Assembly: GCF_004125265.1 (NCBI RefSeq)
Contig: NZ_RDTE01000003.1
Location: forward strand, 8,494,001-8,558,000
Reading direction: 5' to 3'
DNA from: Streptomyces lydicus
GTDB taxonomy: Bacteria; Actinomycetota; Actinomycetes; Streptomycetales; Streptomycetaceae
Length of the DNA: 64,000 nucleotides
The translations under genes and the position numbers were made by a program. The notes beneath the pieces are model-generated. The model had not been told where the DNA came from. It did not search any database and saw nothing but the letters and a program-made list of their open reading frames with translations. The first letter of the stretch is position 1. Each line of letters starts with the position of its first letter. This document shows positions 35,082 through 44,635 of the stretch, in pieces.

Positions 35082-36155
35082 TCATCCGTACCGGCGCAGT
35101 TCATGGAAGAAGTTGTCGACGACCTGCAGCCGGCCGGAGCGGACCACCTCGTCGTAGACGTACTTGCCGACCGCGAGATCGAGCACGCCGAGGCCGAACG
35201 GTGAGAAGACCGCGGGCCGGTCCGCCGGCACCGTCACCCGCCCGTTCATCACGTCGTCCAGCGTGCCGTGCAGGAAGTCCCGGTTGCCCGTGAGCTGTTC
35301 GGCCAGATGCGGGGAGGTGTCGGCGGTGAGACAGTGCTCGACGTCGTCGACGATATTGGTCGAGGCCAGCAGGATCTGCGGTGCGAGGTCGCGCAGCGAC
35401 ACGTGCAGGACCACCGGGTTGTGGGCGAACCACGAGGGGTCGTGGACGTGCGGCCGGCCGGCGACGGTGGCGAAGACCACCAGATCGCTGAGGCGGATCA
35501 GTTCCTGGGCGTTGTCGTGCACGGTGATCCGGCCGGCCGTACCGGTCTGCTCCAGGTACAGGCGGAAGCCGGCGGCGCTGTCGGCGGACAGGTCGTGCAC
35601 GCCGATCTCGTCGAACGACCAGCCGGTGCCTTCCAGGAAGGTATGGATGTAGCGGGCGATCAGGCCCGTCCCGAAGAATCCGACGCGCAGTGGGCGCGGG
35701 CGGCCGCGGCTGAGCCAGTCGGCCGCCGACGCTGCCGACGCTGCGGTTCTGGTGGCGCTGATGATCGAGCTCTCCAGGCAGGCGAACGGGTAGCCGGTGG
35801 CGGGGTCGTTGAGGATCAGCACGGCGGAGGCCCTGGGAATGTCGGAGGCCACGTTCTCCGGGAAGCTGGAGATCCACTTCAGCCCGTCCACCTGCGCCTC
35901 TCCGCCGATCGAGGCGGGCAGCGCGATCATCCGCGAGGACCGGCGGTCGGGGAACCGGAGGAAGCAGGACGGAGGGTTCACCGAGGCACCGGCGCCGTGC
36001 AGCCGGTAGGTCTCCTCGACCACCTCCACGAGGTGCTTCTCCCGCCCTTGCAGGGCGGTCTGGACCTGCCCTCCAGAGATCACGGCGAACGGGGGCACGG
36101 TGAGCGGCGGTTTCGTCATGGCGGACTCCGTTGCACTGGGGCGGATGGTGTTCAC
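35082..36155 (-). CDS. sbnB: 2,3-diaminopropionate biosynthesis protein SbnB-like
   Basis: A 357-residue member of the ornithine cyclodeaminase/mu-crystallin family. It has the NAD-binding loop GFFGTGLIARYIHTFL and VVFATVAGRPHV. SbnB oxidatively hydrolyses the SbnA product to Dap, 2-oxoglutarate and NADH. The GTG at 36155 overlaps the NRPS stop codon as GTGA, so coupled translation favours it over the in-frame ATG at 36119. With SbnA it forms a complete Dap-making pair, as in staphyloferrin B, viomycin and capreomycin clusters. Confidence 0.9.
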   Translation of the reverse strand: MNTIRPSATESAMTKPPLTVPPFAVISGGQVQTALQGREKHLVEVVEETYRLHGAGASVNPPSCFLRFPDRRSSRMIALPASIGGEAQVDGLKWISSFPENVASDIPRASAVLILNDPATGYPFACLESSIISATRTAASAASAADWLSRGRPRPLRVGFFGTGLIARYIHTFLEGTGWSFDEIGVHDLSADSAAGFRLYLEQTGTAGRITVHDNAQELIRLSDLVVFATVAGRPHVHDPSWFAHNPVVLHVSLRDLAPQILLASTNIVDDVEHCLTADTSPHLAEQLTGNRDFLHGTLDDVMNGRVTVPADRPAVFSPFGLGVLDLAVGKYVYDEVVRSGRLQVVDNFFHELRRYG

Positions 36156-39100
36156 GAGGTGGTCACCTCGACGGTCGGCGAGCAGTCGGCCAGGCGCAGC
36201 GGATCGGCCATCGCCACCACCACCTCTCGCGGCCCCTCGAAGGGCTCCCTGCTGTGCGCGGTACGGACGTTGTCGACGAGGAGCAGGTCACCGGCCTGCC
36301 AGGGCCGGCGCACGGTGTGCGCCTCGTAGACCTTGTTGAGCAACTGGACGGTGTCCTCGGTGAGGGGGTCGCCGTTGCCGTAGCGGGTGTTGAACGGCAG
36401 CCCGTCGGTGCCGTACTCGTCGAGCAGGTATTCGCGGACCTCGGGGGCCATCGTCCACTCGTTGAGGAACGCGATCTGGTTGAACCAGCAGCGTTTCCCG
36501 CTGACCGGATGGCGCACCACGGCGCTGCGGCGCTGCCGTGTGCGCAGTCCGCCGTCGGGCTGCCACGCGTACTCGATCGCGTGGGCGCGGCAGTAACTCT
36601 CGATGACGCTCCGGTCGTCGGTGCCGAACGCCTCCGGCAAGGAGGCCCCGATCTCGTCGTGGTAGCTGCGGGTGAGCAGCCAGCCCTCCCGCTCGAACCG
36701 CTCGGTCAGCTCGGGCGGCAGTGCGTCGAGCACCGCGGTGGAGTCCGCGACCCCGGTCGCCCCGCCCTCGGTGGGTGCGCCGAGACAGGCGAACAGCATC
36801 AGGCCGGGGAATTCGAGCCGGTAGCTCAACTCGTGGTGCATGCACATCGGCTGGTTCGGCGGCCACTTGGAGGAGGAGTAGACGCCCTCGGAGTAGGTCT
36901 TCCGGGGGGCGAAGGACTCCTTCTCCGTCACCGGAGCGAGGCCCAGCCGCTGGACGACCGCGCCGACCTCGGCCGCGTGGCGGAGCTCCAGGCCGCGGAC
37001 GAGTACGGCACCGTGTTCGAGGACCGCGGCGCGCACCGCGTCCCGGTGTTCGGCCGCCCAGCTCGCCGCGTCGGCAGTGGTGTCGAGCCGCAGCATCGGA
37101 GTCCGGCCGGGTACCGACTCCAGGTCCGGCAGCGAGGTCGGGATTGTGGGTGCCATCGTGGTGTCCTTTCGCTCTGCGTCGGCGGGCAGCCGGCCGGTGT
37201 CCGGGCCCGTGGCGCGGCCCGGCTTCGTGGTGTGGCCCCGGAGCGCGTTGCTTCGCCCGGACTCCGCCGGCGCCCGCGGCGGCTCGGAACCGGCCGTGGA
37301 ACGGTTCTCGACCAGCCGGGCCAGGTCGGCGAGGACCGGGTGCCGCAGGAGGTCCTTGGGGGAGACCACGCGATCCAGGCAGATCGCGACGCGTACGGCC
37401 GACAGCGAGGTGCCGCCGAGGTCGAAGAAGTTGTCCCGGCCTCCGATCCGGTGCTCCGGGATGCCCAGCGCCTTGGCCCATGCGGCCGCAAGCCGCTCTT
37501 CGGCCGGTGTGGCGGGCGGGAGACCGCCGTCCCGGGGGCCACTTTCCTCGGTGGTGCCGCCTTCCTCTTCGGTGCCGGCCTCCTCGGCGAGTGCCGACAG
37601 CGCCTTCTTGTCGGTCTTTCCGTTGGGCGTCAGCGGAAGGCTCTCGCGCCAGTGGAAGGACGAGGGAACCATGTACGCGGGCAGGGACCGGCTCAGCTGC
37701 TCCTGGAGTGCGGCCGGGGCCAGCGGGCACGGACCGCGGTAGAAGGCCACCAGCCGCTGAGCCGGGCCGCCCCGCGGTGCGACCACGACGGCGCCGTCGC
37801 GGATTCCGGGCACCCCGAGCAGGGCGTTCTCGATCTCGCCCAGCTCGATCCGGAAGCCGCGGATCTTGACCTGGGCGTCCTGGCGGCCGAGGAACTCCAG
37901 TTTTCCCTCCGGCGACCACCGGCCGTAGTCGCCGGACCGGTAGAGCCGACTGCCCGCGCGGTGGGGATCCGCCGTGAACGCCAGGCGGGTGCGCTCGGGA
38001 TCGTTGACGTACCCGCGGCCGACGCAGACTCCGGAGAAGACGATCTCACCGGGGGCGCCGAGCGGCACCGGCGACAGGTACTCGTCGACGAGGTAGACGT
38101 GCACATTGCCGACGGGGCGGCCGAGCGGGATCCGCTCGCCGTCCGGCACCCGGTCCATGACCTCGTGATTGGTGTCGTCGCAGGTTTCGGTCAGACCGTA
38201 GGCATTGACCAGACCGATCCGGGGCGCGGCCGCGAACCAGCGCTGGACGAGCTCCTTCTTCAGGGCCTCGCCGGTCACCGACACGCAGCGCAGGGAGGGG
38301 AGTTCACGGGGGTGCTCCTCCAGGAAGGACAGGACGACATCGAGGTAGGACGGCACCACCTGGAGCACGTTGACCCCGCCGCCCACGATCGTGTCGAGGT
38401 ACCGCCGGACGTCCAGGACGGCCTCCTGCTCGACCAGCAGGGTCCGACCGCCGGCCAGCAGCGCGGAGAGCAGTTGCCACACGGAGATGTCGAAGCACTG
38501 CGGCGCGGTCTGGGCGACGACCTGTCCCTCGGCGATCCCCAAGTCGTCGATCTTGGCGTACAGATGGTTGAGCATCCCCTCGTGCTCACACATCGCGCCC
38601 TTGGGCTCGCCGGTGGAACCGGAGGTGAAAATGACGTAGGCGAGGTCGTCCGGGGCGACGGGGACGCCGGGATCGCTGTCGTCGCCGCTCTCCTCGCACG
38701 CCGCGTCGATGAAGAGCCGCTGAATCCCGGGCAACGACGCCAGGGCCCGGTCGAGGGGAGCCGTGCCGCCGGGTTCGGTCAGCACCAGCCCGCACGAGGC
38801 GCGGGAAAGCATGGCGGCCATGCGGTCGGCGGGGAAGCGCGGCTCGATGGGCAGGTACGCGCCCCCGGCCTTGAAGACCGCGAGGACGGCGGTCAGCCAG
38901 TCCAGGTTGCGTTCGGTCACCACCGCGACCACGTCCTCCCGGCGCAGTCCTCGTGCCAGCAGCGTGTGGGCCAGCCGGTTGGCGCGGGCGTTGAGCTCCT
39001 GGTAGGTCCATCGCCGGGTGCCGTGCACGGCCGCGACGGTGTCCGGATGCGCCCGCGCCCGCTGCTCGAACAGCTCGTGGAACCGGTGGTCCGGCAGTGC

Positions 39101-39805
39101 CCGCCGCGGCCCGGCGAGCCCTTCGAGCTGGAGGTGCAGTTCCTCGGCGGACAGCAGGCTCTGCCGATGGTGCGCCGCATCCGGATCGGCGGCGATCAGC
39201 GCGAGCGCGGTGAGGTGGTAGCCGGCGATCCTGGCGGCACACGCCTCGTCGAGCACATCGGTCCGGTAGTGCAGCCGCAGCAGGCGCCGGCCGCCCCGGC
39301 ACACCACCGCCACCCGCAGCGCGGCGCCTTCGGACGTTCCGCCGCCCCCGTCGCCTCCGGTCGGATCGAACACCGTCTCGGGCAGCGGCACGGACCGGTC
39401 CGGCGTTCCCCCGGTGCCGTGGGCCAAAGTGCCCTCGCGCACCGGCAGCTGGGACGCGACCTGATACGTGTCGTGCACCAGCGTCCGCCACGACGCGGCC
39501 GCGGTCGACAGCCGGCAGGGCAACGGAGCGCCGCCCGCCACGGCGACATAACCGGTCGCGACCGTCTGCTCACCGGACAGCGCGCCCAGAACCTTGGCGT
39601 GCGCGGCCAACAGCACCGAGTGCGGTGTGACGCCCCACTCCTGTGCCAGCCGTTCCAGCGCCGGCAGCAGGTATTCGGGTATCACCGACTCGTGTGCCGC
39701 GGTGCCCGGAACCGGCGTGCGGGTCCATCGCAGGAGTGCGGCGCACCCGCCGGCGGCGGGCTCATCGCGCCGGAGATCCATGTCGTGCGTCAGAGGCGTT
39801 GCCAT
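36152..39805 (-). CDS. NRPS: partial C-like, adenylation, carrier, TauD-type oxygenase
   Basis: A 1217-residue assembly-line protein. Residues 1 to about 235 resemble only the C-terminal half of a condensation domain and lack HHxxxDG. The adenylation domain follows (about 240-740; VIFTSGSTGEPKGAM, NAYGLTET, NGKTDKKAL). A carrier with DLGGTSLS comes near residue 798, then a 60-residue disordered linker. Last is a TauD/SyrP-type Fe(II)/2-oxoglutarate oxygenase with MHHELS and distal TAHSREPF. By hand alignment to GrsA the pocket reads D-I-W-Q-S-T-A-D-D-K; its acidic residues fit a diamino acid such as Dap. The ATG at 39805 has GGAGGT 7 nt upstream, and only 5 nt separate it from the previous stop. 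An internal ATG at 37156 could yield the oxygenase alone. Confidence 0.85.
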   Translation of the reverse strand: MATPLTHDMDLRRDEPAAGGCAALLRWTRTPVPGTAAHESVIPEYLLPALERLAQEWGVTPHSVLLAAHAKVLGALSGEQTVATGYVAVAGGAPLPCRLSTAAASWRTLVHDTYQVASQLPVREGTLAHGTGGTPDRSVPLPETVFDPTGGDGGGGTSEGAALRVAVVCRGGRRLLRLHYRTDVLDEACAARIAGYHLTALALIAADPDAAHHRQSLLSAEELHLQLEGLAGPRRALPDHRFHELFEQRARAHPDTVAAVHGTRRWTYQELNARANRLAHTLLARGLRREDVVAVVTERNLDWLTAVLAVFKAGGAYLPIEPRFPADRMAAMLSRASCGLVLTEPGGTAPLDRALASLPGIQRLFIDAACEESGDDSDPGVPVAPDDLAYVIFTSGSTGEPKGAMCEHEGMLNHLYAKIDDLGIAEGQVVAQTAPQCFDISVWQLLSALLAGGRTLLVEQEAVLDVRRYLDTIVGGGVNVLQVVPSYLDVVLSFLEEHPRELPSLRCVSVTGEALKKELVQRWFAAAPRIGLVNAYGLTETCDDTNHEVMDRVPDGERIPLGRPVGNVHVYLVDEYLSPVPLGAPGEIVFSGVCVGRGYVNDPERTRLAFTADPHRAGSRLYRSGDYGRWSPEGKLEFLGRQDAQVKIRGFRIELGEIENALLGVPGIRDGAVVVAPRGGPAQRLVAFYRGPCPLAPAALQEQLSRSLPAYMVPSSFHWRESLPLTPNGKTDKKALSALAEEAGTEEEGGTTEESGPRDGGLPPATPAEERLAAAWAKALGIPEHRIGGRDNFFDLGGTSLSAVRVAICLDRVVSPKDLLRHPVLADLARLVENRSTAGSEPPRAPAESGRSNALRGHTTKPGRATGPDTGRLPADAERKDTTMAPTIPTSLPDLESVPGRTPMLRLDTTADAASWAAEHRDAVRAAVLEHGAVLVRGLELRHAAEVGAVVQRLGLAPVTEKESFAPRKTYSEGVYSSSKWPPNQPMCMHHELSYRLEFPGLMLFACLGAPTEGGATGVADSTAVLDALPPELTERFEREGWLLTRSYHDEIGASLPEAFGTDDRSVIESYCRAHAIEYAWQPDGGLRTRQRRSAVVRHPVSGKRCWFNQIAFLNEWTMAPEVREYLLDEYGTDGLPFNTRYGNGDPLTEDTVQLLNKVYEAHTVRRPWQAGDLLLVDNVRTAHSREPFEGPREVVVAMADPLRLADCSPTVEVTTS

Positions 39806-39810
39806 CGGAG

Positions 39811-42384
39811 CTACCTCCATTCCCCGCCGTCGCCCCGGCGGAGCTGCCGGGCCGGATTTCCTCCCCACCACGCGTGGTGCGGGAGGACTTCGCCCTTCAT
39901 GAGGAACGAGTCGGGCGCGAGCACCGCACCGTCGCCGATTGCCACGCCGTAGTGCACGAAGGCGCCGACGCCGAGTGTGCAGCCGGAACCGAGCGTGCTG
40001 CGGTCGGACTTGAAGGTGCCGTCCTCCTGCGAGTGGCACTGGACGACGCTCCCCGTGTTGAGCGTGCAGCCGTCGCCGATGGTGACCATCGTCCGCTCGG
40101 TCAGATAACAGCCGTCGTCGAAGACCCTGCTGCCGATCCGGACCCCCAGAATCCGCCAGATCAGGCTCTTGAACGGGGTCCCGTCGAACATCCGCAGGTA
40201 TGTCTCCGACGGCACCTTCCAGTAGCGCTCACGCCGCCAGAAACGGAGGTCGTAGATCGAGCAGAACAACGGGTCCGTGGGATGGCAGGCCGTGACGGCA
40301 CGTTCGACCAGCACGTAGTACACGGCGGTGAACAGCACGACGAGCACGTTGGCCAGCGCGACCGCCGCCGCACCGAACGGGGCGTAGAGGTCGGCGGCGG
40401 CCGAGAAGAGCAGCGTGACCAGGAAGAAGTAGAGCCACCGGACCACCAGGTACCACGCCATGGTGGCGGCATTGTGCCGGTTCTTGGCGGGCAGCCGCCG
40501 CCGCAGCTGCTCCTCGCTCTTCAGCCCGTCGAAGCTGCTGTCGCGCTGGACCGACCGCGGAATCTCGAAGCTGGGCGAGCCCAGCAGCCCGACACCCTCC
40601 CGGACCTCGCCGTCGACGGGGACCATGACCTTCGTCGCGAGCAGACAGTTGTCACCCGTCCTGCCCCGCGTGGGGTAGGCGATCCGGTTCCCGAGGAAGT
40701 TGTGCGCTCCGATCGAGGTCCGGGAGACACGGAACGAGGTACTCGAGAAGTCCGCGTTGTTGATGGACAGCCCGTCGGCGACCATCGTGCCGCTGCCGAC
40801 GGAACTCAGGTACGGGGTCTCGTGCTTCACCTCCGTGCCGAAGTTCGATCCGGTCTGCTCGATCCGTGACAGGTCGTACCCCAGGCACCGCAGGTAGTGG
40901 ACGATGCAGGAGCTGTCGCCGAACAGACGCATCAGCGACCTCCTGTTGGTCAGGAAAGTGATCGCCCGGTGCACCCCGTAGTGGAAGCCGTACAGGGGAT
41001 AGACCCTGCCCGGTGTGATGGTCCGGTTCAGCAGGCGCGGAACCGTCGCCAGCAGGAGGAGACCGAGGGGGAGGGCACCGAAGAAGACGACGAGCGAGAA
41101 CGCCAGGACGTCACCGTAGAACGTCCAGTCCGTCAGGGCCGAGGGCCCCGGCTCCAGGGCCGCGGCGAGTTGCGGGGCCGCGGCGAGCAGGATGCCCACG
41201 GCACCGATCGCCAGTGGCAGGTACACCAGCAGCACCGTCAGCAGTTGCAGGACGCTGTGGAACAGCCTTCTCGCGGCACCGCAGTCGGCCGCGCCCACCA
41301 CCTGGTAGTCGGCATCGGTCGGCTGCGCCGGTGACCCGTGCCAGTGCTCGCCGTCGGGTACTGCCTGCCCACTGTGCAGCGAGGAGGCGTGGCCGAGCTG
41401 GGCGGCGTCGCCCAGCGAGGTGTCGATGTCGAGCACGGTGGCCTCACTGATGACCGCGTCCTTCCCCAGGGTGACCGTGCCGGTCTGGATCAGGCCGGCC
41501 TGGGCCCGATAGCCGTTGAAGAACGAGTCCTTGCGGATCAGTGCGCCATCGCCCACCGCGAGCAGGTCCGTGCACACGGGAACGTTCCTGGAGAAGATCA
41601 CGACGCGTCGCCCGATCTTCGCCCCCAGCGCCTTGAGATACAGCGCATAGAGCGGCGACCCGGCGAACAGGACCAGGGGATCGGAACGGATCAGCGTCTT
41701 GACCATCCAGAAGCGGACATACGCCAGGCTCCAGACACGGATCTGACGGGGTTTCCACCGGCCGATGAGTATCCACTTCAGCAGGATCGGAAGGACGGAC
41801 AGACTCACAAAGCTCGCCGCGCCGAACAGCACCGCGCGCAGGTACGCGTCGAACACGCCGGACCCGGCGGAGATCCACGCGTAGCCGCGGGCGGCGACGT
41901 AGGCGACGAGGTAGGAGTACCCGAGGAAGGCCAGCAGCTGCAGCGCTCCGCACAGGACGTAGCGCGGCGTGCCGGTCGGAGGCACCGTCACCGGCGGGGG
42001 AGCCGGCGACCCGGTGCGGGCAGCGGGGGCCGTGCGGGCACCGGGGGCGGCGGCCGTGGGGGCCGTGGGGGATGCGGGCGCGGAGGCCGCGAGCGCCGTC
42101 GCCAGGCTCCGGATCGTCGGGTTCCGGTAGACGTCCTTCATCGATACCGAGGGCAGGTCCGCATGCTTCCTGACCCGGGCGCAGAACTGTGCCATCACCA
42201 TCGAGTCGGCGCCCAGTTCGTCGAAGAAGTGGCTGTCGACCGACACCTGGGCGGCGCGCACGACGTCAGCCAGTACCGCGGCGAGACCCCTCTCGACACC
42301 GGCGGGCGGGGTGGCGACCCCGCCCCGGACCGTGGGGGATTCCGCCAGATCGGGAGGCAACGCTTCAAACGACTTTCCCGCCAT
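39811..42384 (-). CDS. Carrier domain plus Pls/PosA-type NRPS terminal membrane protein
   Basis: An 857-residue protein. Residues about 28-100 are a carrier domain with the phosphopantetheine Ser61 (ELGADSMVMAQ). After a Pro/Ala linker it matches the NRPS terminal domain family of unknown function found in poly-amino-acid synthetases such as epsilon-polylysine synthetase. It has about six membrane helices plus two left-handed beta-helix (hexapeptide) acyltransferase-like blocks (about 280-380 and 730-850). In those enzymes this membrane part catalyses iterative amide formation. Here it is separate from the adenylation protein and has its own carrier. AGGGAG lies 6 nt before the ATG at 42384. 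It is first in the operon. Confidence 0.85.
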   Translation of the reverse strand: MAGKSFEALPPDLAESPTVRGGVATPPAGVERGLAAVLADVVRAAQVSVDSHFFDELGADSMVMAQFCARVRKHADLPSVSMKDVYRNPTIRSLATALAASAPASPTAPTAAAPGARTAPAARTGSPAPPPVTVPPTGTPRYVLCGALQLLAFLGYSYLVAYVAARGYAWISAGSGVFDAYLRAVLFGAASFVSLSVLPILLKWILIGRWKPRQIRVWSLAYVRFWMVKTLIRSDPLVLFAGSPLYALYLKALGAKIGRRVVIFSRNVPVCTDLLAVGDGALIRKDSFFNGYRAQAGLIQTGTVTLGKDAVISEATVLDIDTSLGDAAQLGHASSLHSGQAVPDGEHWHGSPAQPTDADYQVVGAADCGAARRLFHSVLQLLTVLLVYLPLAIGAVGILLAAAPQLAAALEPGPSALTDWTFYGDVLAFSLVVFFGALPLGLLLLATVPRLLNRTITPGRVYPLYGFHYGVHRAITFLTNRRSLMRLFGDSSCIVHYLRCLGYDLSRIEQTGSNFGTEVKHETPYLSSVGSGTMVADGLSINNADFSSTSFRVSRTSIGAHNFLGNRIAYPTRGRTGDNCLLATKVMVPVDGEVREGVGLLGSPSFEIPRSVQRDSSFDGLKSEEQLRRRLPAKNRHNAATMAWYLVVRWLYFFLVTLLFSAAADLYAPFGAAAVALANVLVVLFTAVYYVLVERAVTACHPTDPLFCSIYDLRFWRRERYWKVPSETYLRMFDGTPFKSLIWRILGVRIGSRVFDDGCYLTERTMVTIGDGCTLNTGSVVQCHSQEDGTFKSDRSTLGSGCTLGVGAFVHYGVAIGDGAVLAPDSFLMKGEVLPHHAWWGGNPARQLRRGDGGEWR

Positions 42385-43258
42385 GTGAGCTCCCTGGGGA
42401 AGTTCCGGCCGCCGCCGTTCAGTGCCCTGGCGCCTGGCGCCTTTGCTTGTTCCGGCGCAGGCCCGAGGGGGCGAACCGAGCGGTGGGTGAGGTGCCGGCA
42501 CAAACGGCGGGGCCGCCAGCGGGAAACCGGTTCCCGCTTATCGCCTGCGCTCGACACAAGAGATGGTCAGACAGCACAACCTTTGTTCGATGCTAGCGTG
42601 GGAATCCGTTGGGGACATTTTGGAAAAACTTTCTCCTATGATCACGTATCGAAAACCTGGATACGCGGCCCTTCCCGACCGTAAGTCCCTGTGCCCGCGA
42701 CCGGCTTGCTTCACCCGAATGGGGGCACCTGGGCGCGTCCCCTTCGCTCCCGAGTACGCCCACGTCCATGGCTCCCCATAAGGATCTGACCCGCATTTCG
42801 GCGGGTGCGGCGAGGTGCATTGCGGATTCACGAGCAATAACTTTGATTCTTGGTGAGCCCGGATATGTAACGGAATGGGAACAGGATGGGGCGAGGCGGA
42901 ATGTATGACGCGTGACGCATGCGATCTCGCCGGGAAAACGTCCCTGTCACTCGTTGCGGAAAACGAAGAGGAGGTTATGCATGCCGAGAAAATCGGTGCA
43001 TAGCGCCCCTGGTCGCAAAGAGAAGGGGCTCGCATTCGCTCGTACGGCTTGCCGGTGCCGCTCGTCGGGGAGACCGGGACGAGCCAACGTGCCGTGAGCC
43101 GGCATACGTCGTGCCGCCACGGCCGGAACTCAGCCGTGACGGCACGTGTGTCTGCGTCTGTGTCTGCGCCTGTGCCTGCGCCTATGTCTGCACCGGCATC
43201 GGCGGGTGCTGAAGGGGGCGGCGGCCTGGTACGGCGCTCAGTCGGGCAGGCGCCTTCC
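42385..43258. other. 874-bp region upstream of the NRPS operon
   Basis: Convincing genes are absent. Around 42540-43010 the sequence is notably A/T-richer than the rest of the window and should hold the operon promoter. From about 43141 to 43200 there is a run of CTGTGCCTGCGC-like hexamer repeats. Small frames on either strand lack ribosome sites. Confidence 0.55.
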
Positions 43259-43618
43259 TCACAGCGTGGCGGGCTCTCCGAGTGCGGCGTAGTACCTGCC
43301 GACTTCGGTGAGGTAGCCGACTTCGGCGGTCTGGCTGTCAAAGGCAAAGCGGGGGGCGGCCTTGATCTCGTCCCTGGCATGGGTGACCGTTACCGTTTTG
43401 GCGGCCGTGTCGACGGAGCGAACGATGCCGGCGGGAACCAGGAGGCTCTTGCCGAAGACCCACACGCTGGTGTCGACGATGAGATGCTGCCTGCCCGGCT
43501 CGTTCATCTGACGCTCCACTTGCCCCAACGTCCCGTCAGGCGTCTCCACGGTGAACCCCGTCAACGGCTCCTGACCCTGGTAGTCAACGTCTGCCGGGTA
43601 CGCCCAGATGTTCTTCAT
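43259..43618 (-). CDS. PRC-barrel domain protein
   Basis: A 119-residue protein whose central part (PLTGFTVETPDGTLGQVERQ, HLIVDTSVWVFGKSLLVPAG, VRSVDTAAKTVTVTHARDEI) fits the PRC-barrel fold seen in RimM and reaction-centre H subunits. Stand-alone members in Streptomyces are stress-associated but have no known biochemical role. AAAGGAA lies about 9 nt before the ATG at 43618. No membrane segment or cysteine is seen. Confidence 0.8.
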   Translation of the reverse strand: MKNIWAYPADVDYQGQEPLTGFTVETPDGTLGQVERQMNEPGRQHLIVDTSVWVFGKSLLVPAGIVRSVDTAAKTVTVTHARDEIKAAPRFAFDSQTAEVGYLTEVGRYYAALGEPATL

Positions 43619-44227
43619 GACGGTCGGTTCCTTTCTCTGTGCACTATCGGGCCGGGACGGTCCGCGAGGTTGACCGCCGCCGCAACACCGTCCCGGCTCG
43701 CCCCCTGCCCTACCCAGGTAACAGAACGTCACACAGGCAAGCATCCAGAGAGAGGCCAAACCAGGGATGGCGGCGACTTGGCACGGTCGTCCCGCCTGAT
43801 GCCCGCCACGTGCTTTCACCTGCGTCTTCGCCCGCTCTCGCGGACCATGGGCGAGGGGTGGCGGGAGGATCCGCGGGGGTGAATCCCTTTCGTGGCCGGT
43901 GCGCTGGGTAAGCGCAGGGAACACCGTCCACAGTTACAGCCGTAGCCGTAGCCGTAGCCGTAGCGACGGCTACGGCTCAGGTCACAGTCGCTGACCGGGA
44001 AGGGGCCGATCGGGTGGTTCAAGGTTTGCCGCATGCATGGCGGGCAAGCTCCCCGCCCACAACGCATCGACGACAGGAACGAGGTGAGTTCCATGAGACC
44101 GGAGCCGCCTGTCGCATGCGGTCTGCCGCCATCGGAGTCCCGGTCGTCATCCGCCGCGTCGTCGGTGTCGTCGGTCGTCACCGGTGTCGTCAGCCGTGAC
44201 CGATGCCGCCTGAAGTGAGGAGAACTC
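43619..44227. other. 609-bp divergent intergenic region
   Basis: This lies between the PRC-barrel gene and the rightward DUF6303-like gene and holds promoters for both. It contains the GCCGTA repeat/hairpin at 43939-43977 and TCGTCATCCGCCGCGTCGTC-type repeats near 44140-44200. No gene is supported. Confidence 0.5.
43939..43977. repeat. GCCGTA hexamer repeat ending in a hairpin
   Basis: Four GCCGTA units (from 43939) run into a 9-bp stem (43956-43964 and 43969-43977) with a 4-nt loop. It is intergenic. It could stop read-through or be slippage-derived sequence. Confidence 0.6.
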
Positions 44228-44635
44228 GTGAGTGCCGAATTTCCCGTCCCGCAGACCGAGCCCGTCGGCCCGCAGGCCGAGGTTCCCGACCCACAGGCCG
44301 AGCTGCCCGGCCCCGAACCCGAGCCGACGGCCCGCGGACACCTCACCCGAGCACAGCTGACCCGGCCGCCCGGCGACGCACGCTGGGAGATCGCTGTGGT
44401 CCTGTACGGCGTCCCCGCCGACGAGTGGCCCTCCACGGAGCTCCCCGGCCCGCACGTGCCGACTCTCACCGCACGCGGGCAGGCGCTCGCACGCCTGGGT
44501 TACGCCCAGACCGGACCTGGCTCCCACTACTGGGAGTGGGCCGAGTGCCAGGACGGCGACCACGACCCCGTACGGCTGATGGCGCACACCGAAGTCCGGC
44601 CCGTCGGCCCGGACCCGTCCACTCCCCTTCGGTGA
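44228..44635 (+). CDS. Small protein resembling the DUF6303 family
   Basis: A 135-residue protein with a Pro/Glu-rich disordered N-terminus (about 1-45). A compact domain follows: WEIAVVLYGVPADEWPSTEL, then LTARGQALARLGYAQ and HYWEWAECQ. The Trp-rich pattern and size recall DUF6303, short Streptomyces proteins of unknown role often near conjugative or regulatory genes. The identification is from pattern memory only. The GTG at 44228 has GAGGAG upstream. Confidence 0.7.
   Translation: MSAEFPVPQTEPVGPQAEVPDPQAELPGPEPEPTARGHLTRAQLTRPPGDARWEIAVVLYGVPADEWPSTELPGPHVPTLTARGQALARLGYAQTGPGSHYWEWAECQDGDHDPVRLMAHTEVRPVGPDPSTPLR

Noticed and set aside
42563..42781. A 72-codon rightward frame in the A/T-richer region upstream of the NRPS operon.
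   Set aside because: No ribosome site, poor third-position GC bias and no recognisable fold. The region is better explained as promoter DNA.
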